The notes beneath the pieces are model-generated. The model did no database searches, was not told the DNA's origin, and was given only the letters and a program-made list of their open reading frames with translations. This document shows positions 57,620 through 61,465 of a stretch of DNA of 64,000 nucleotides, one piece after another; positions within the stretch are counted from its first letter, which is position 1, and each line of letters begins with the position of its first letter. The DNA comes from Chimonanthus salicifolius (taxonomy: Eukaryota > Streptophyta > Magnoliopsida > Laurales > Calycanthaceae), in contig CM023540.1 of the NCBI GenBank assembly GCA_013350335.1, forward strand, positions 16,187,828 to 16,251,827. Reading direction: 5' to 3'. The position numbers and the translations under genes are program-made.

Positions 57620-58838
57620 TGTGTGTGCGCGCGCGCGCGTGCGTGTGAGAGAGAGAGAGAGAGAGAGAGATGCTTATGACATGAATATACCATCGATTGT
57701 ATTTAAAGATCAATATATTTTACAAGAAAGATGATACACAGAAAACAAAAATAAAGTAAAAGAATTAGAAAAAAATTGTCAAATTAAGGCCACTCGACCA
57801 GACTTTAACTGAAATGCTAAAGGTGTTCAAATTTCCTAGCAGACGGGGGTATTACTAAGGACAAGTTTAAGGTTGATTTCCTTTTAGATTGAGTTATAAG
57901 GTATTAGGGATCTTCTCATGTAATTACTATGTAAATACTATGAAGTGATAAAATGGGTAGCATTCACCTCTGATGCTCCACCTCCAAATTTGTATCTTCT
58001 TTTCTTTAATGAATGTCTCCATTACCACCCACCCAACCCCACCCCCCCAAAAGAAAGGCACTTAGATATTAAAAGAGTATTAAAGAAGCATATGCAGCCA
58101 AACAAAAGCCCATTTTAAAGAGTACTAAAGAAGCTCATGCAGCCTGACAAAAAGCCCATTTGAAAGAGTATTAAAGAAGCATATGCAGCCTGACCAAAAC
58201 CCATAGAACAGTTGACAAGTATCTATTGTTTCAACCATATAGATTGTAGACAAGAGTCATCTTTTTGAACAGAGTGTTGTGAATTCAAGTCCCGTTACCA
58301 TTTCAAAGGATAAACAAATCAAAAATGAACATACGCATCTTAATAAAAAGAGACGATGACATGAACACCAGGTCAGTTATTGGGATAAAAACCTAATACA
58401 TGTATCAACAACATATTTAGATAAGCACTGACAAACAACAAAGCATGCCATGAACATGTGTGCAAAATACAAGCAGCCTTCAACCAGTTTAATAATCCAT
58501 TTGTAGGCTGGTGACCAGATCCAAGGCAACTAAGATTAGTTGGTGCACTTTTTCGATTATTCCTTAACAATAATAGGGCCACCAAGCGGACAGAATGAAT
58601 GGCATACAATGGAGATCGAAACTAGCACTTTTCTTGTCAATAACAGTTCATGAATGAAAGAGAAGATGCTCTTGGAAGGTAGATCAAATAAAGAATCAGA
58701 AACCCAACCATCCTAGGAATATAAGCCTGACTCATACCAACATAGTTCAGCATAAAATCGAAAGCTTTCCGAGTCTCTTCCAGACCTTCTGCTCCCTTCT
58801 TTTCATTCACTTTCCTGATGAAGCGTATGTAGCACCGC
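14849..58838 (-). CDS. CSTF77: Cleavage stimulation factor subunit 77 (CstF-77), 3'-most 19 exons
   Basis: CstF-77 is the scaffold of the cleavage stimulation factor; it dimerises through HAT repeats and joins CstF-50 and CstF-64 in nuclear mRNA 3'-end cleavage and polyadenylation. Coding exons, 5' to 3' on the minus strand: 58838-58738, 57525-57464, 57307-57167, 56523-56395, 48291-48245, 37411-37348, 36314-36194, 35979-35921, 35771-35703, 35613-35473, 31104-31040, 30833-30737, 29485-29426, 26715-26563, 23443-23377, 23297-23181, 21599-21423, 19685-19467, 15018-14849. All phases join, giving 2059 coding bases: 685 codons and TAG at 14849-14851. The protein matches plant CstF-77 end to end from WRCYIRF to the C-terminal SAFSGELSGSTG. 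The first about 80 residues are outside the window. All introns are GT-AG except the one after 56395, which starts GC. Confidence 0.95.
15439..15620 (-). mobile_element. tRNA-derived SINE with 11-bp target duplication
   Basis: Minus-strand head GTATAGCTCAATTGGCAAAC is tRNA-like (A-box TAGCTCAATTGG), with a B-box-like GGTTCAAGTTC. The tail is a poly-T run at about 15439-15447 on the plus strand. The duplication TGATGAACATT lies at 15428-15438 and 15621-15631. Body sequence differs from families A and B. Confidence 0.82.
15650..17110 (-). mobile_element. Decayed LINE: reverse transcriptase and zf-RVT pieces
   Basis: On the minus strand, 17110-16680 shows the L1 reverse-transcriptase segment around the catalytic DDT (a frame reading FKDTIFLFYEDDFDHV) and then LGLKMSISKS. 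The stretch 16130-15860 reads VDHLFLCCPCSYPIWSLF and PASFRALLAGW, the zf-RVT domain of plant L1 ORF2. The two are only about 550 bases apart, shorter than in intact LINEs, so a deletion lies between. Many stops. Confidence 0.75.
16980..17250. repeat. Tandem duplication, about 138-bp unit, two copies
   Basis: AGTCTTTTCACTCTAGC... at 16980 recurs as AGTCTTTTCCTTCTAGC... at 17119. Later blocks (CCCATAACAACAA / CCCATGACAACAA and CTTAAAGAAGCATTT in both) stay in register. Confidence 0.75.
17680..18060 (-). mobile_element. LINE 3' end with RNase H C-terminus
   Basis: Minus strand reads VESDLANVVNWALERKKS, then a decayed HV-x-R segment, followed by a 3' UTR ending in a poly-A-like tail near 17745. 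VESDxxxxVNWAL is the third catalytic-aspartate region of the RNase H domain found at the end of plant L1 ORF2. Confidence 0.65.
18490..18624. repeat. Partial tandem duplication, 90-bp period
   Basis: ATTGCTTAAGTGGTGATCTT followed by CTAA and CAATTATTCAAATTAA occurs at 18491 and again at 18581 with two mismatches. Confidence 0.8.
20085..20345. repeat. Mixed CAC/ACT/CTG triplet tracts
   Basis: Interrupted runs of ACTACT, CTGCTG, CACCACCAC repeated three times as a larger unit (a run of CTGCTGCTG followed by CCACCACCA near 20130, 20238 and 20320), about 95-105 bases apart, so the tract is also a degenerate tandem repeat. Confidence 0.6.
20530..21292 (+). mobile_element. LINE 3' fragment with RNase H domain
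   Basis: 20900-21088 encodes VKFKVDEAARGKPRSAMIGG, then ILHNSDGQVLAF and LNEAQLLAIKKALEIF. These are the first strands and the E-helix of the RNase H domain at the end of plant L1 ORF2. The 3' end TATCTGTTACCTTTTCAAAAAA near 21290 is a LINE tail. It is in the CSTF77 intron, opposite in orientation to the gene. Confidence 0.75.
21423..23443 (-). CDS. CSTF77: CSTF77 exons of the low-complexity linker (three exons)
   Basis: Exons 23377-23443 (WLAKNINKKVEKSTLPYG), 23181-23297 (contains KIVYPDISRMVIYDPRQKQ) and 21423-21599 (contains LDEILKVLPPALATFIAHL). The YDPRQ segment and the following proline/serine-rich stretch lead to the region that, in known CstF-77 proteins, contacts CstF-64 and CstF-50. 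The hAT element 22098-23095 fills much of the 1581-base intron between the last two. Confidence 0.93.
22098..23095. mobile_element. Non-autonomous hAT-type element, 998 bp, GATATCGGCC subterminal words
   Basis: Ends are CAGGGGTCAAAAATTCGGC and, on the other strand, CAGGCTTCCAAATCTCGGC. It is flanked by a perfect 8-bp duplication GTTTTAAG (22090-22097 and 23096-23103). Words of the type CCGATAT/ATATCGG cluster within about 130 bases of each end and are absent in the AT-rich middle. No transposase coding. Located in a CSTF77 intron. Related by its words to 3852-4045. Confidence 0.88.
23444..26562. other. CSTF77 intron (3.1 kb), nature mostly unclear
   Basis: Contains an unusual short GC-rich palindrome-like stretch at 25405-25430 (GTACGGTCGTACGGCCGGG). 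The stretch 25600-25800 has the look of a retrotransposon LTR but I could not find its borders. No coding sequence supported. Confidence 0.4.
26563..26715 (-). CDS. CSTF77: CSTF77 exon after the HAT domain
   Basis: 51 codons, phase 0 at both ends, from VEQRRKEALS through SSTLEGSLHDVVSRYSF to DLDHLARQE. It holds the conserved DLWPC(S) motif that closes the HAT-C region in plant CstF-77. Acceptor GATTTAG, donor GTACTTC. Confidence 0.94.
27679..29095. mobile_element. Non-autonomous hAT-type element, 1417 bp, ACCCG subterminal words
   Basis: Left end CAATGTTGTCAAAACCGGCC; right end, other strand, CAATGTTTTAAAACCCGGCC. Flanks GATAGACT (27671-27678) and GATAGAAT (29096-29103) match 7 of 8. ACCCG/CGGGT words crowd the first 170 and last 100 bases. 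The inside holds a 57-bp tandem repeat (28024-28165) and then AT-rich DNA without coding capacity. Confidence 0.87.
28024..28165. repeat. 57-bp tandem repeat, about 2.5 copies, inside the hAT element
   Basis: AAAAAGAAACGGC(G/A)GCTAGGG at 28024 and 28081, with a shortened third copy GGGCAGCTAGGG at about 28141. Gene-leader-like (GGCTAGGGTTT), so it may be captured host DNA. Confidence 0.75.
29426..31104 (-). CDS. CSTF77: CSTF77 exons encoding late HAT-C repeats (three exons)
   Basis: Exons 31040-31104 (VAHNVFEAGLKKFMHEPGY), 30737-30833 (RNVRALFERALSLLPPEES) and 29426-29485 (VWKRFTLFEQTYGDLASML). The 1251-base intron between the last two contains a SINE (29625-29799) and a hAT element (29902-30523), both in tact enough to show target duplications. 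Confidence 0.94.
29625..29799 (+). mobile_element. tRNA-derived SINE, family B
   Basis: Starts with a tRNA-like head (GTGTAGCTCAATTGGCTTGAG, with B-box GGTTCGACTCT) and ends in a ten-base A run. It is flanked by a perfect 12-bp duplication ATTGCAGTTATC (29613-29624 and 29800-29811). Not a real tRNA: no acceptor stem pairing at the ends. Confidence 0.9.
29902..30523. mobile_element. Non-autonomous hAT-type element, 622 bp, GTATCC subterminal words
   Basis: Ends CTAAGAAGCACCGATAC and, other strand, CTATGAAGCACGGATAC. Flanked by perfect AGCTTAAA at 29894-29901 and 30524-30531; the match can be stretched to 10 bp, so a Mutator-type reading is possible. About a dozen GTATCC/GGATAC words occur near the ends. 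The middle is AT-rich and non-coding. Confidence 0.85.
31780..32360. repeat. Degenerate minisatellite, about 120-bp period
   Basis: Phrase variants of TGCCATCTCAAAGATCC recur at about 31866, 31988, 32071, 32188 and 32309. Each is followed by GAATTAGC-like and 'ATGGATC' blocks. Spacing is 117-122 except one shortened unit of 83. Confidence 0.65.
32450..32780 (-). mobile_element. LINE 3' end (RNase H C-terminus)
   Basis: Minus strand reads VSNILTCLTSIYQSLSC and then VDFFAKHGLSRS, where HVxRxxNxxAD-LAK-G is the usual end of plant L1 ORF2. A 3' UTR and A-rich tail follow near 32455. Confidence 0.65.
33300..34122. repeat. Composite repeat: four ~100-bp units joined by TA microsatellites
   Basis: The unit CAACTCTCTATCTATC, CACCAGCTCCTCTTCCACC, TTCTTGCAACTGATTCTATT occurs at about 33311, 33770, 33914 and 34028. 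Pure TA tracts lie at 33713-33769 and 33879-33913. The first unit is separated from the rest by about 310 bases of other sequence. Confidence 0.8.
35473..37411 (-). CDS. CSTF77: CSTF77 exons encoding the HAT domain core (five exons)
   Basis: Exons 37348-37411, 36194-36314, 35921-35979, 35703-35771 and 35473-35613. They encode GNPQRIDSATSIRRVAFTY, CLMYLYHYPDIWYDYATWY, SEVLRYAYAELEESRGAIQ, KKIYESLLANSVNTTALAH and FIRFLRRTEGIEAARKYF. These are HAT repeats around the HAT-N/HAT-C border that form the CstF-77 dimer arch. Introns here are short (89-214 bases), except the first (1033), which carries the hAT element at 36481-36975. Confidence 0.94.
36481..36975. mobile_element. Non-autonomous hAT-type element, 495 bp, TTACGATTC words
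   Basis: Ends TATGGTTGTTAAAATC and, other strand, TAATGTTGTGAAAATC. Flanks CATAGAAC (36473-36480) and CATAAAAC (36976-36983) match 7 of 8. Words ACGATTC/GATACGA cluster at both ends. Inside a CSTF77 intron. Confidence 0.8.
39076..39265. repeat. 96-bp tandem duplication
   Basis: CTAGAAAATTTGGACTCCAA followed by ATTGGCGAGTTTATTGTATG occurs at about 39080 and 39176 with few differences, including the following GGGCCTAGGCCCAACTC-type block. Confidence 0.88.
39919..40040. repeat. About 62-bp tandem duplication
   Basis: AACCGTTGAAC-TTTTATTGTGG and the following GGTTTCTACACAACCTTAGT recur once in the next 62 bases with about ten changes. Confidence 0.8.
40380..46510 (+). mobile_element. Near-complete plant L1 LINE, RRM-type ORF1, 3' truncated
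   Basis: A purine-rich leader with (GA)n at 40430-40457 precedes ORF1 (about 40590-41780). ORF1 has an RRM (LFVANLP, then GRTFSFLCMGF) and a later segment LIRAFGHRLGKLVEMDS typical of plant L1 ORF1. ORF2 starts near 42690 (MKVMTWNVRDLGLRAKR) with an AP-type endonuclease (VYGPNDEGERDALW, CGDFNVVRF, SDHCPIF). Reverse transcriptase is at 44600-45470 (FKIDMEKAYDFVDW; the YADD site reads VVDD) and the region before zf-RVT runs to about 46500. Frames are broken in many places. The RNase H end present in the LINE at 50.4-53.4 kb is missing. A foreign piece of about 650 bases splits ORF2 (43900-44565). Confidence 0.85.
43900..44565. mobile_element. Insertion of unknown origin inside LINE ORF2
   Basis: LINE homology stops after a frame reading AVREHYSGIF (43860-43880) and resumes at RPILNGIQFRR (44571). 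In between is CT-rich DNA that happens to stay open (in a 289-codon frame from 43685) but matches no domain I know. Short CCAAT occurs at both borders; no convincing target duplication. Confidence 0.5.
47085..47596. mobile_element. Non-autonomous hAT-type element, 512 bp, GTATCGTAAGATT words
   Basis: Left end ACATTCTTAAAATC; right end, other strand, AATATAGTTGTTAAAATC. Flanks ACGAACCA (47077-47084) and ACAAACCA (47597-47604) match 7 of 8. ATCGTA/TACGAT words at both ends. Sister family of 36481-36975 (shared GTTGTTAAAATCTTA). Confidence 0.7.
47580..47716. repeat. Diverged tandem duplication of a hAT end plus flank
   Basis: GATTTTAACAACTAT, ACCAAAG and GAACTGGTC occur in the same order at 47578-47637 and 47655-47713, about 74 bases apart. 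The second copy carries a copy of the element end without the element. Confidence 0.7.
47745..48061. mobile_element. Micron-like element inserted in a TA microsatellite
   Basis: A 317-bp non-coding unit. Left end GGTTCCAATGGGCAAC, right end (other strand) GGCGGTTCACTTGGGCAAC. It is directly bounded on both sides by pure TA tracts (47718-47744 and 48062-48083). This is the hallmark of Micron elements, described in rice as targeting TA microsatellites. Whether the sequence is related to rice Micron cannot be judged here. Confidence 0.7.
48245..48291 (-). CDS. CSTF77: CSTF77 47-bp micro-exon stranded between two huge introns
   Basis: Encodes EEQQYLAWKRFLAFEK, a conserved HAT helix. It is bounded by TTTGCAG upstream and GTAAGTG downstream. 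The intron before it is 8103 bases and the one after it 10833 bases, both filled with transposons. Phase fits on both sides (0 in, 2 out; next exon begins AGGTAACCC). Confidence 0.92.
49136..50245. mobile_element. Inner hAT-type element, 1110 bp, perfect 8-bp duplication
   Basis: Ends CAATGTTATCAAACTCGAATCG and, other strand, CAATGTGTCAAAGTTGTACG. Perfect duplication CAAATAAC at 49128-49135 and 50246-50253. Word ACTCG/AATCG(T) clusters at both ends, strongest at 50060-50230. Nested in the element 48878-53551. Purine-rich middle (49900-50000); no transposase. Confidence 0.92.
50430..53390 (+). mobile_element. 5'-truncated plant L1 LINE with RNase H, inactive
   Basis: Starts within reverse transcriptase (LEEIKKALGSMDGDKAPGPDGF region at 50450-50540) and continues with FKIDMEKAYDFVD, RQGDPLSPFIFTLVGE and GLRINIG-like segments. 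Next come zf-RVT (PTLAWKGLAPPRVQSFMW) and RNase H (about 52780-53170; GVLRNHCGISSVAFKES and NELELLSIRRAL). The 3' end carries GGTCTAATTCTTTTAGACC and an A run at about 53370-53382. The catalytic FADD reads FAADN, and several stops and frameshifts are present. It is nested in the outer hAT element. Confidence 0.87.
54642..55387. mobile_element. Non-autonomous hAT-type element, 746 bp, GTGTCC words
   Basis: Left end CTAAGTTGCATGGGTAC; right end, other strand, CTAAGTTGCATTGAC. Flanks CATCTCCC (54634-54641) and CTTCTCCC (55388-55395) match 7 of 8. ACACGAG/GTGTCC words near both ends. The inside (55030-55200) has leader-like host sequence with two CTACTCTCGCCT(T/C)TCCA copies and may be captured gene DNA. 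Confidence 0.75.
55381..56158. repeat. About 356-bp tandem duplication
   Basis: The stretch from AACTTAGCTTCTCCCAAATG (55381) to CAAGTCCTACAGC (55801) recurs from 55802 to about 56158 at roughly 90% identity. It includes GAAGACCAGGGAAGA and GCAGATTATATACAACACAC in both. Copy 1 is longer only because of the small insertion at 55425-55472. The left breakpoint takes in the last bases of the hAT element ending at 55387. Confidence 0.9.
55425..55472 (+). mobile_element. 48-bp retroposed fragment with A tail and 18-bp duplication
   Basis: GC-rich piece (CTAGTCGGGTGCGACG, then GACACCTCCGGACCTC) followed by an A run. It is flanked by AACACAGCATAACATTTT at 55407-55424 and 55473-55490. Copy 2 of the surrounding duplication lacks it, giving an empty-site control. 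Likely the extreme 3' end of a SINE or other retroposon; family not identified. Confidence 0.8.
56157..56334 (+). mobile_element. tRNA-derived SINE, family B
   Basis: Same family as 29625-29799: GGTGTAGTTCAGTTGGATTGAG head, GGGATTAGTCACACCTCC in the body and an A tail. It is flanked by a perfect 19-bp duplication ACAATGGTCAAGTCCTACA (56138-56156 and 56335-56353). Confidence 0.92.
56395..58838 (-). CDS. CSTF77: CSTF77 exons encoding HAT-N repeats (58738, 57464, 57167, 56395)
   Basis: Four exons of 101, 62, 141 and 129 bases. They encode RCYIRFIRKVNEKKG, then SGPVWMEYITFLKSLP, then the exon with THHVEQLWKDYENFENS, then YNSARAVYRERKKY and IDWNMIAVPPTGSYK. Aromatic residues at regular spacing (W, Y, F every 10-12 residues) are the signature of HAT helices. 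The last exon ends AAG and the intron begins GCATGC; the next exon starts in phase 0 with EEQQYLAWKRF, so the GC donor is required by the reading frame. Confidence 0.93.
57576..57670. repeat. Compound (TG)n-(CG)n-(GA)n microsatellite
   Basis: A TG run, a short GCGCGCGCGCG block and a GA run in direct succession. Lies in a CSTF77 intron 51 bases upstream (minus strand) of the exon at 57464-57525, close to where its polypyrimidine and branch region would be. The long Cys/Val open frame over it is an artefact. Confidence 0.93.
58070..58205. repeat. 54-bp tandem repeat, about three copies
   Basis: AAAGAGTATTAAAGAAGCAT, ATGCAGCC and AAAGCCCATTT recur at about 58070, 58116 and 58163 with small changes. 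Confidence 0.85.
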
Positions 58839-59084
58839 CTGCAGATCCAATGTTGCATAGGTAAATAAGACTGTGAGGTGCATCTCTGATAGGATAAAAA
58901 CATGAACTTTCTACAATGTTGAAAGAGTAAGTTACCTTTCAAGAAAATTTTGAACGCATATGTTTTAAATAGACACCAAACAACTGACTGTAAGAGATTA
59001 TTTAAAACATAAAAGATTCTATTAATGCTAAAAACAGAATCTAAGAGGCAATTTAGCCTCAAAGCCCAAAGCGTCTAGCCCAAA

Positions 59085-61465
59085 ATAAATATTTTTTTTA
59101 AAGGTAACTTCATTAATAGCAAAAAGGAAAACACAACAAACTTAAAAAACAAAGCCCACCAAAGAAAACAAAAAGCAACCCCCCCATTACATTAAAGAAT
59201 TAACAATTTCCGTTTCCAAAAACAACCCCTGCCTAGCTATCGCATCAGCAGCTGAGTTAGCTGACCGAGGAATCCAAACAATCTTAAAGTCAAAGGAACC
59301 AATAGAGTGACGGATCCTCTCCACTTTATCGAGGTAAAGCCAAGGACAAAGAGAACCCACCATCCATGTAATACCCTGCCCCAAAAGTCCCACATTGCTA
59401 GTGGCATTGGAAATTCCTTGGTATATAAGGCCTTTCTCTTTCTAACACAAGGCCTTTTGGGAGCAACAGTGGGTTGGCTCGCCAAAGCAAAGCCGTGCGG
59501 GTCCGTGTGTAGGCCCAAAGCGGACAATATTATTGCTAGCGGGACGGGTCGTTACAAATGGTATCAGAGCATGGTTCAACTCTCTGCCCGAGGGTGTGGG
59601 CTTGGTTGTTGTTTGTGCAGAGCCGGGGACGGCTCTGACTTTAAGGGGGGTAGATTGTAATACCCTGCCCCAAAAGTCCCACATTACTAGTGGCATTGGA
59701 AATTCCTTGGTATATAAGTACTAGCCTTCCTCTTTCTAGCACAAGGCCTTTTGGGAGCAACAGTGAATTGGCTCGCCAAAGCAAAGCCGTGTGGGTCCGT
59801 GTGTAGGCCCAAAGCGGACAATATTGTGCTAGCGGGACGGGTCGTTACAATCCAACCAACCACCACCACCGTAGAATCTCCTTCTACCAAACTCCCTCGG
59901 ACCCATAAATTTTCTAGCTCAAAAATTCCTCTGCACAAAGCAAACAATTCCGCCTCTATGACCGTCCCATTAGGAAGTGTGCCAGCAAAAGATTTCAAGA
60001 TATTCCCTAACTCATTGGTAATCACCCCACCATAACCAGCATGACCAATCTCACACATACAACTATCATCAAAATTGAGCTTTAAAAGCCCCACGGGAGG
60101 AGGAGACCAAGGAACATGAGGCCTATGAATAATATGATATCTAGAAGAATCCACCGAAGCCCACTCCCTGCAAACATCTAATACAGAGATATCCAAGACC
60201 TAAGACGAACCAACCATCCACCAAGCCGCTCAAAACTTAATCAAATCAAGAAGATTAAGAAGAGAACCTATCTTCCCTTGAAAAATCCTTCGATTTCTTT
60301 CTAACCAAGTAGACCAAACAATACTCAGGACCATCACTTTCCAAAGATTCAGCTGAAAGGAGCTCCCAGACATCACTATTTCTTCGTAAAAAGCTCACAC
60401 CAAGATCGAGGAAGACAAAAAGAAATGCCCAACAACTAAAAGAAATGCTTCCAAATACTATTAGAGAAACTACAATGGAGAAGCAAGTGGTTCACCGATT
60501 CCTTATCAGACAAGCACAAACGACATGCATTAACAATAAGCATCCTCCTCAACCTCAAATATCGATAGTCAAAATTTTTCCCAACCCTGCAAGCCAACTA
60601 AACACCTTCACCTTAAAAGGAGTAGCCCCCTCCCAGACTTTAGACAAAAGGTGAGCCACCTACCCTCATCAGGCTTTTACTAAACGACTTAATGGAAAAG
60701 ATACCATAAGAATCTAATTCCCAGATTCTTCGATCCTTGCCATAGCCCACAACAAAAACATCTTCCAATAAGGTCATGAGAGACACCCATCCGTCCACCA
60801 TCCAATCCTCCAACTGCCTACGGAATTTTGGCCCCTAAACAACCTTATGCTGAAGAACACCATAACAGTCCTTAATTGTATCCTCTTTATTAGCAACAAG
60901 GGAGAAAAGCACTGGAAACTGCAGAGCCAATGGAATCTCACCCAACCATTTATCCTTCCAAAAGAGAATATCATCACCAAAGTAGGCACAATACCGAATA
61001 TGACTATCAAAAGCCCCCGCAATGGATATAACACCCTTCCAAAACCCAGATGCTCTCCTATAAACATTACCTATCCGCCACCCATTATCATGCAAGTGAT
61101 ACTTTCTACAAAGAATATCCTTCCATAAACCTCCCGTAGAGTCCCCCAACCGCCCTAACCACTTACCCAGCAAAGAAGCATTTACCTGACGAATTGGACG
61201 AATTCTCAGACCACCTTCCTCCTTAGGTTTACAAACCTGAGCCCAACTGACCAAATGAAATTTACATTTTTCTCGTTCATCATTCCAAAGGAATTGTCTC
61301 TGAATCCTTTCTAGCTTATCTGCCACTGCCGTTGGACATTTGAAAAGACTTAGAAAGTAGATGGGAAGACTAGACAGAACTGCCTTTAACAAGATGATTC
61401 TAACCCCAACAGACAAATGTTTACATTTCCAAGTAGAGAGCTGCCGAATACTCAACATTCCCTCC
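59085..61465 (-). mobile_element. 5'-truncated plant L1 LINE with RNase H, split by a TRIM
   Basis: Minus strand from 61465: thumb region after reverse transcriptase (VGVRIILLKAVLSSLPIYFL, QRQFLWNDEREKCKFHLVSW), FWKDKWLGE, a zf-RVT remnant at 60.3-60.7 kb, and RNase H at 60.15-59.86 kb (PVGLLKLNFDDSCMCEIGHA, AELFALCRGIFEL, VEGDSTVVV). The frame resumes after the TRIM at 59.37-59.2 kb with VWIPRSANSAADAIARQG. The 3' UTR ends in an A tail near 59090. The second RNase H aspartate region (VEGDS) is kept. It lies upstream of CSTF77 exon 58738-58838, in the same orientation as the gene. Confidence 0.87.
59367..59849 (+). mobile_element. Complete TRIM retrotransposon inside the LINE RNase H domain
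   Basis: Two LTRs, 59367-59556 (190 bp) and 59656-59849 (194 bp), about 95% identical, both starting TGTAATACC and ending GTTACA. A primer-binding site TGGTATCAGAGC (59559-59570) is complementary to the initiator methionine tRNA end, as in Copia-type elements. A polypurine tract AAGGGGGGTAGA is at 59643-59654. The internal region is only 99 bases, with no coding capacity. Perfect 5-bp target duplication ATCCA (59362-59366 and 59850-59854). Each LTR has a TATA-like GGTATATAAG. It must rely on proteins from another element. Confidence 0.95.

Noticed and set aside
57483..57734. Cys-Val / Arg-rich open frame
   Set aside because: Generated by the compound TG/CG/GA microsatellite; overlaps a real CSTF77 exon on the other strand.
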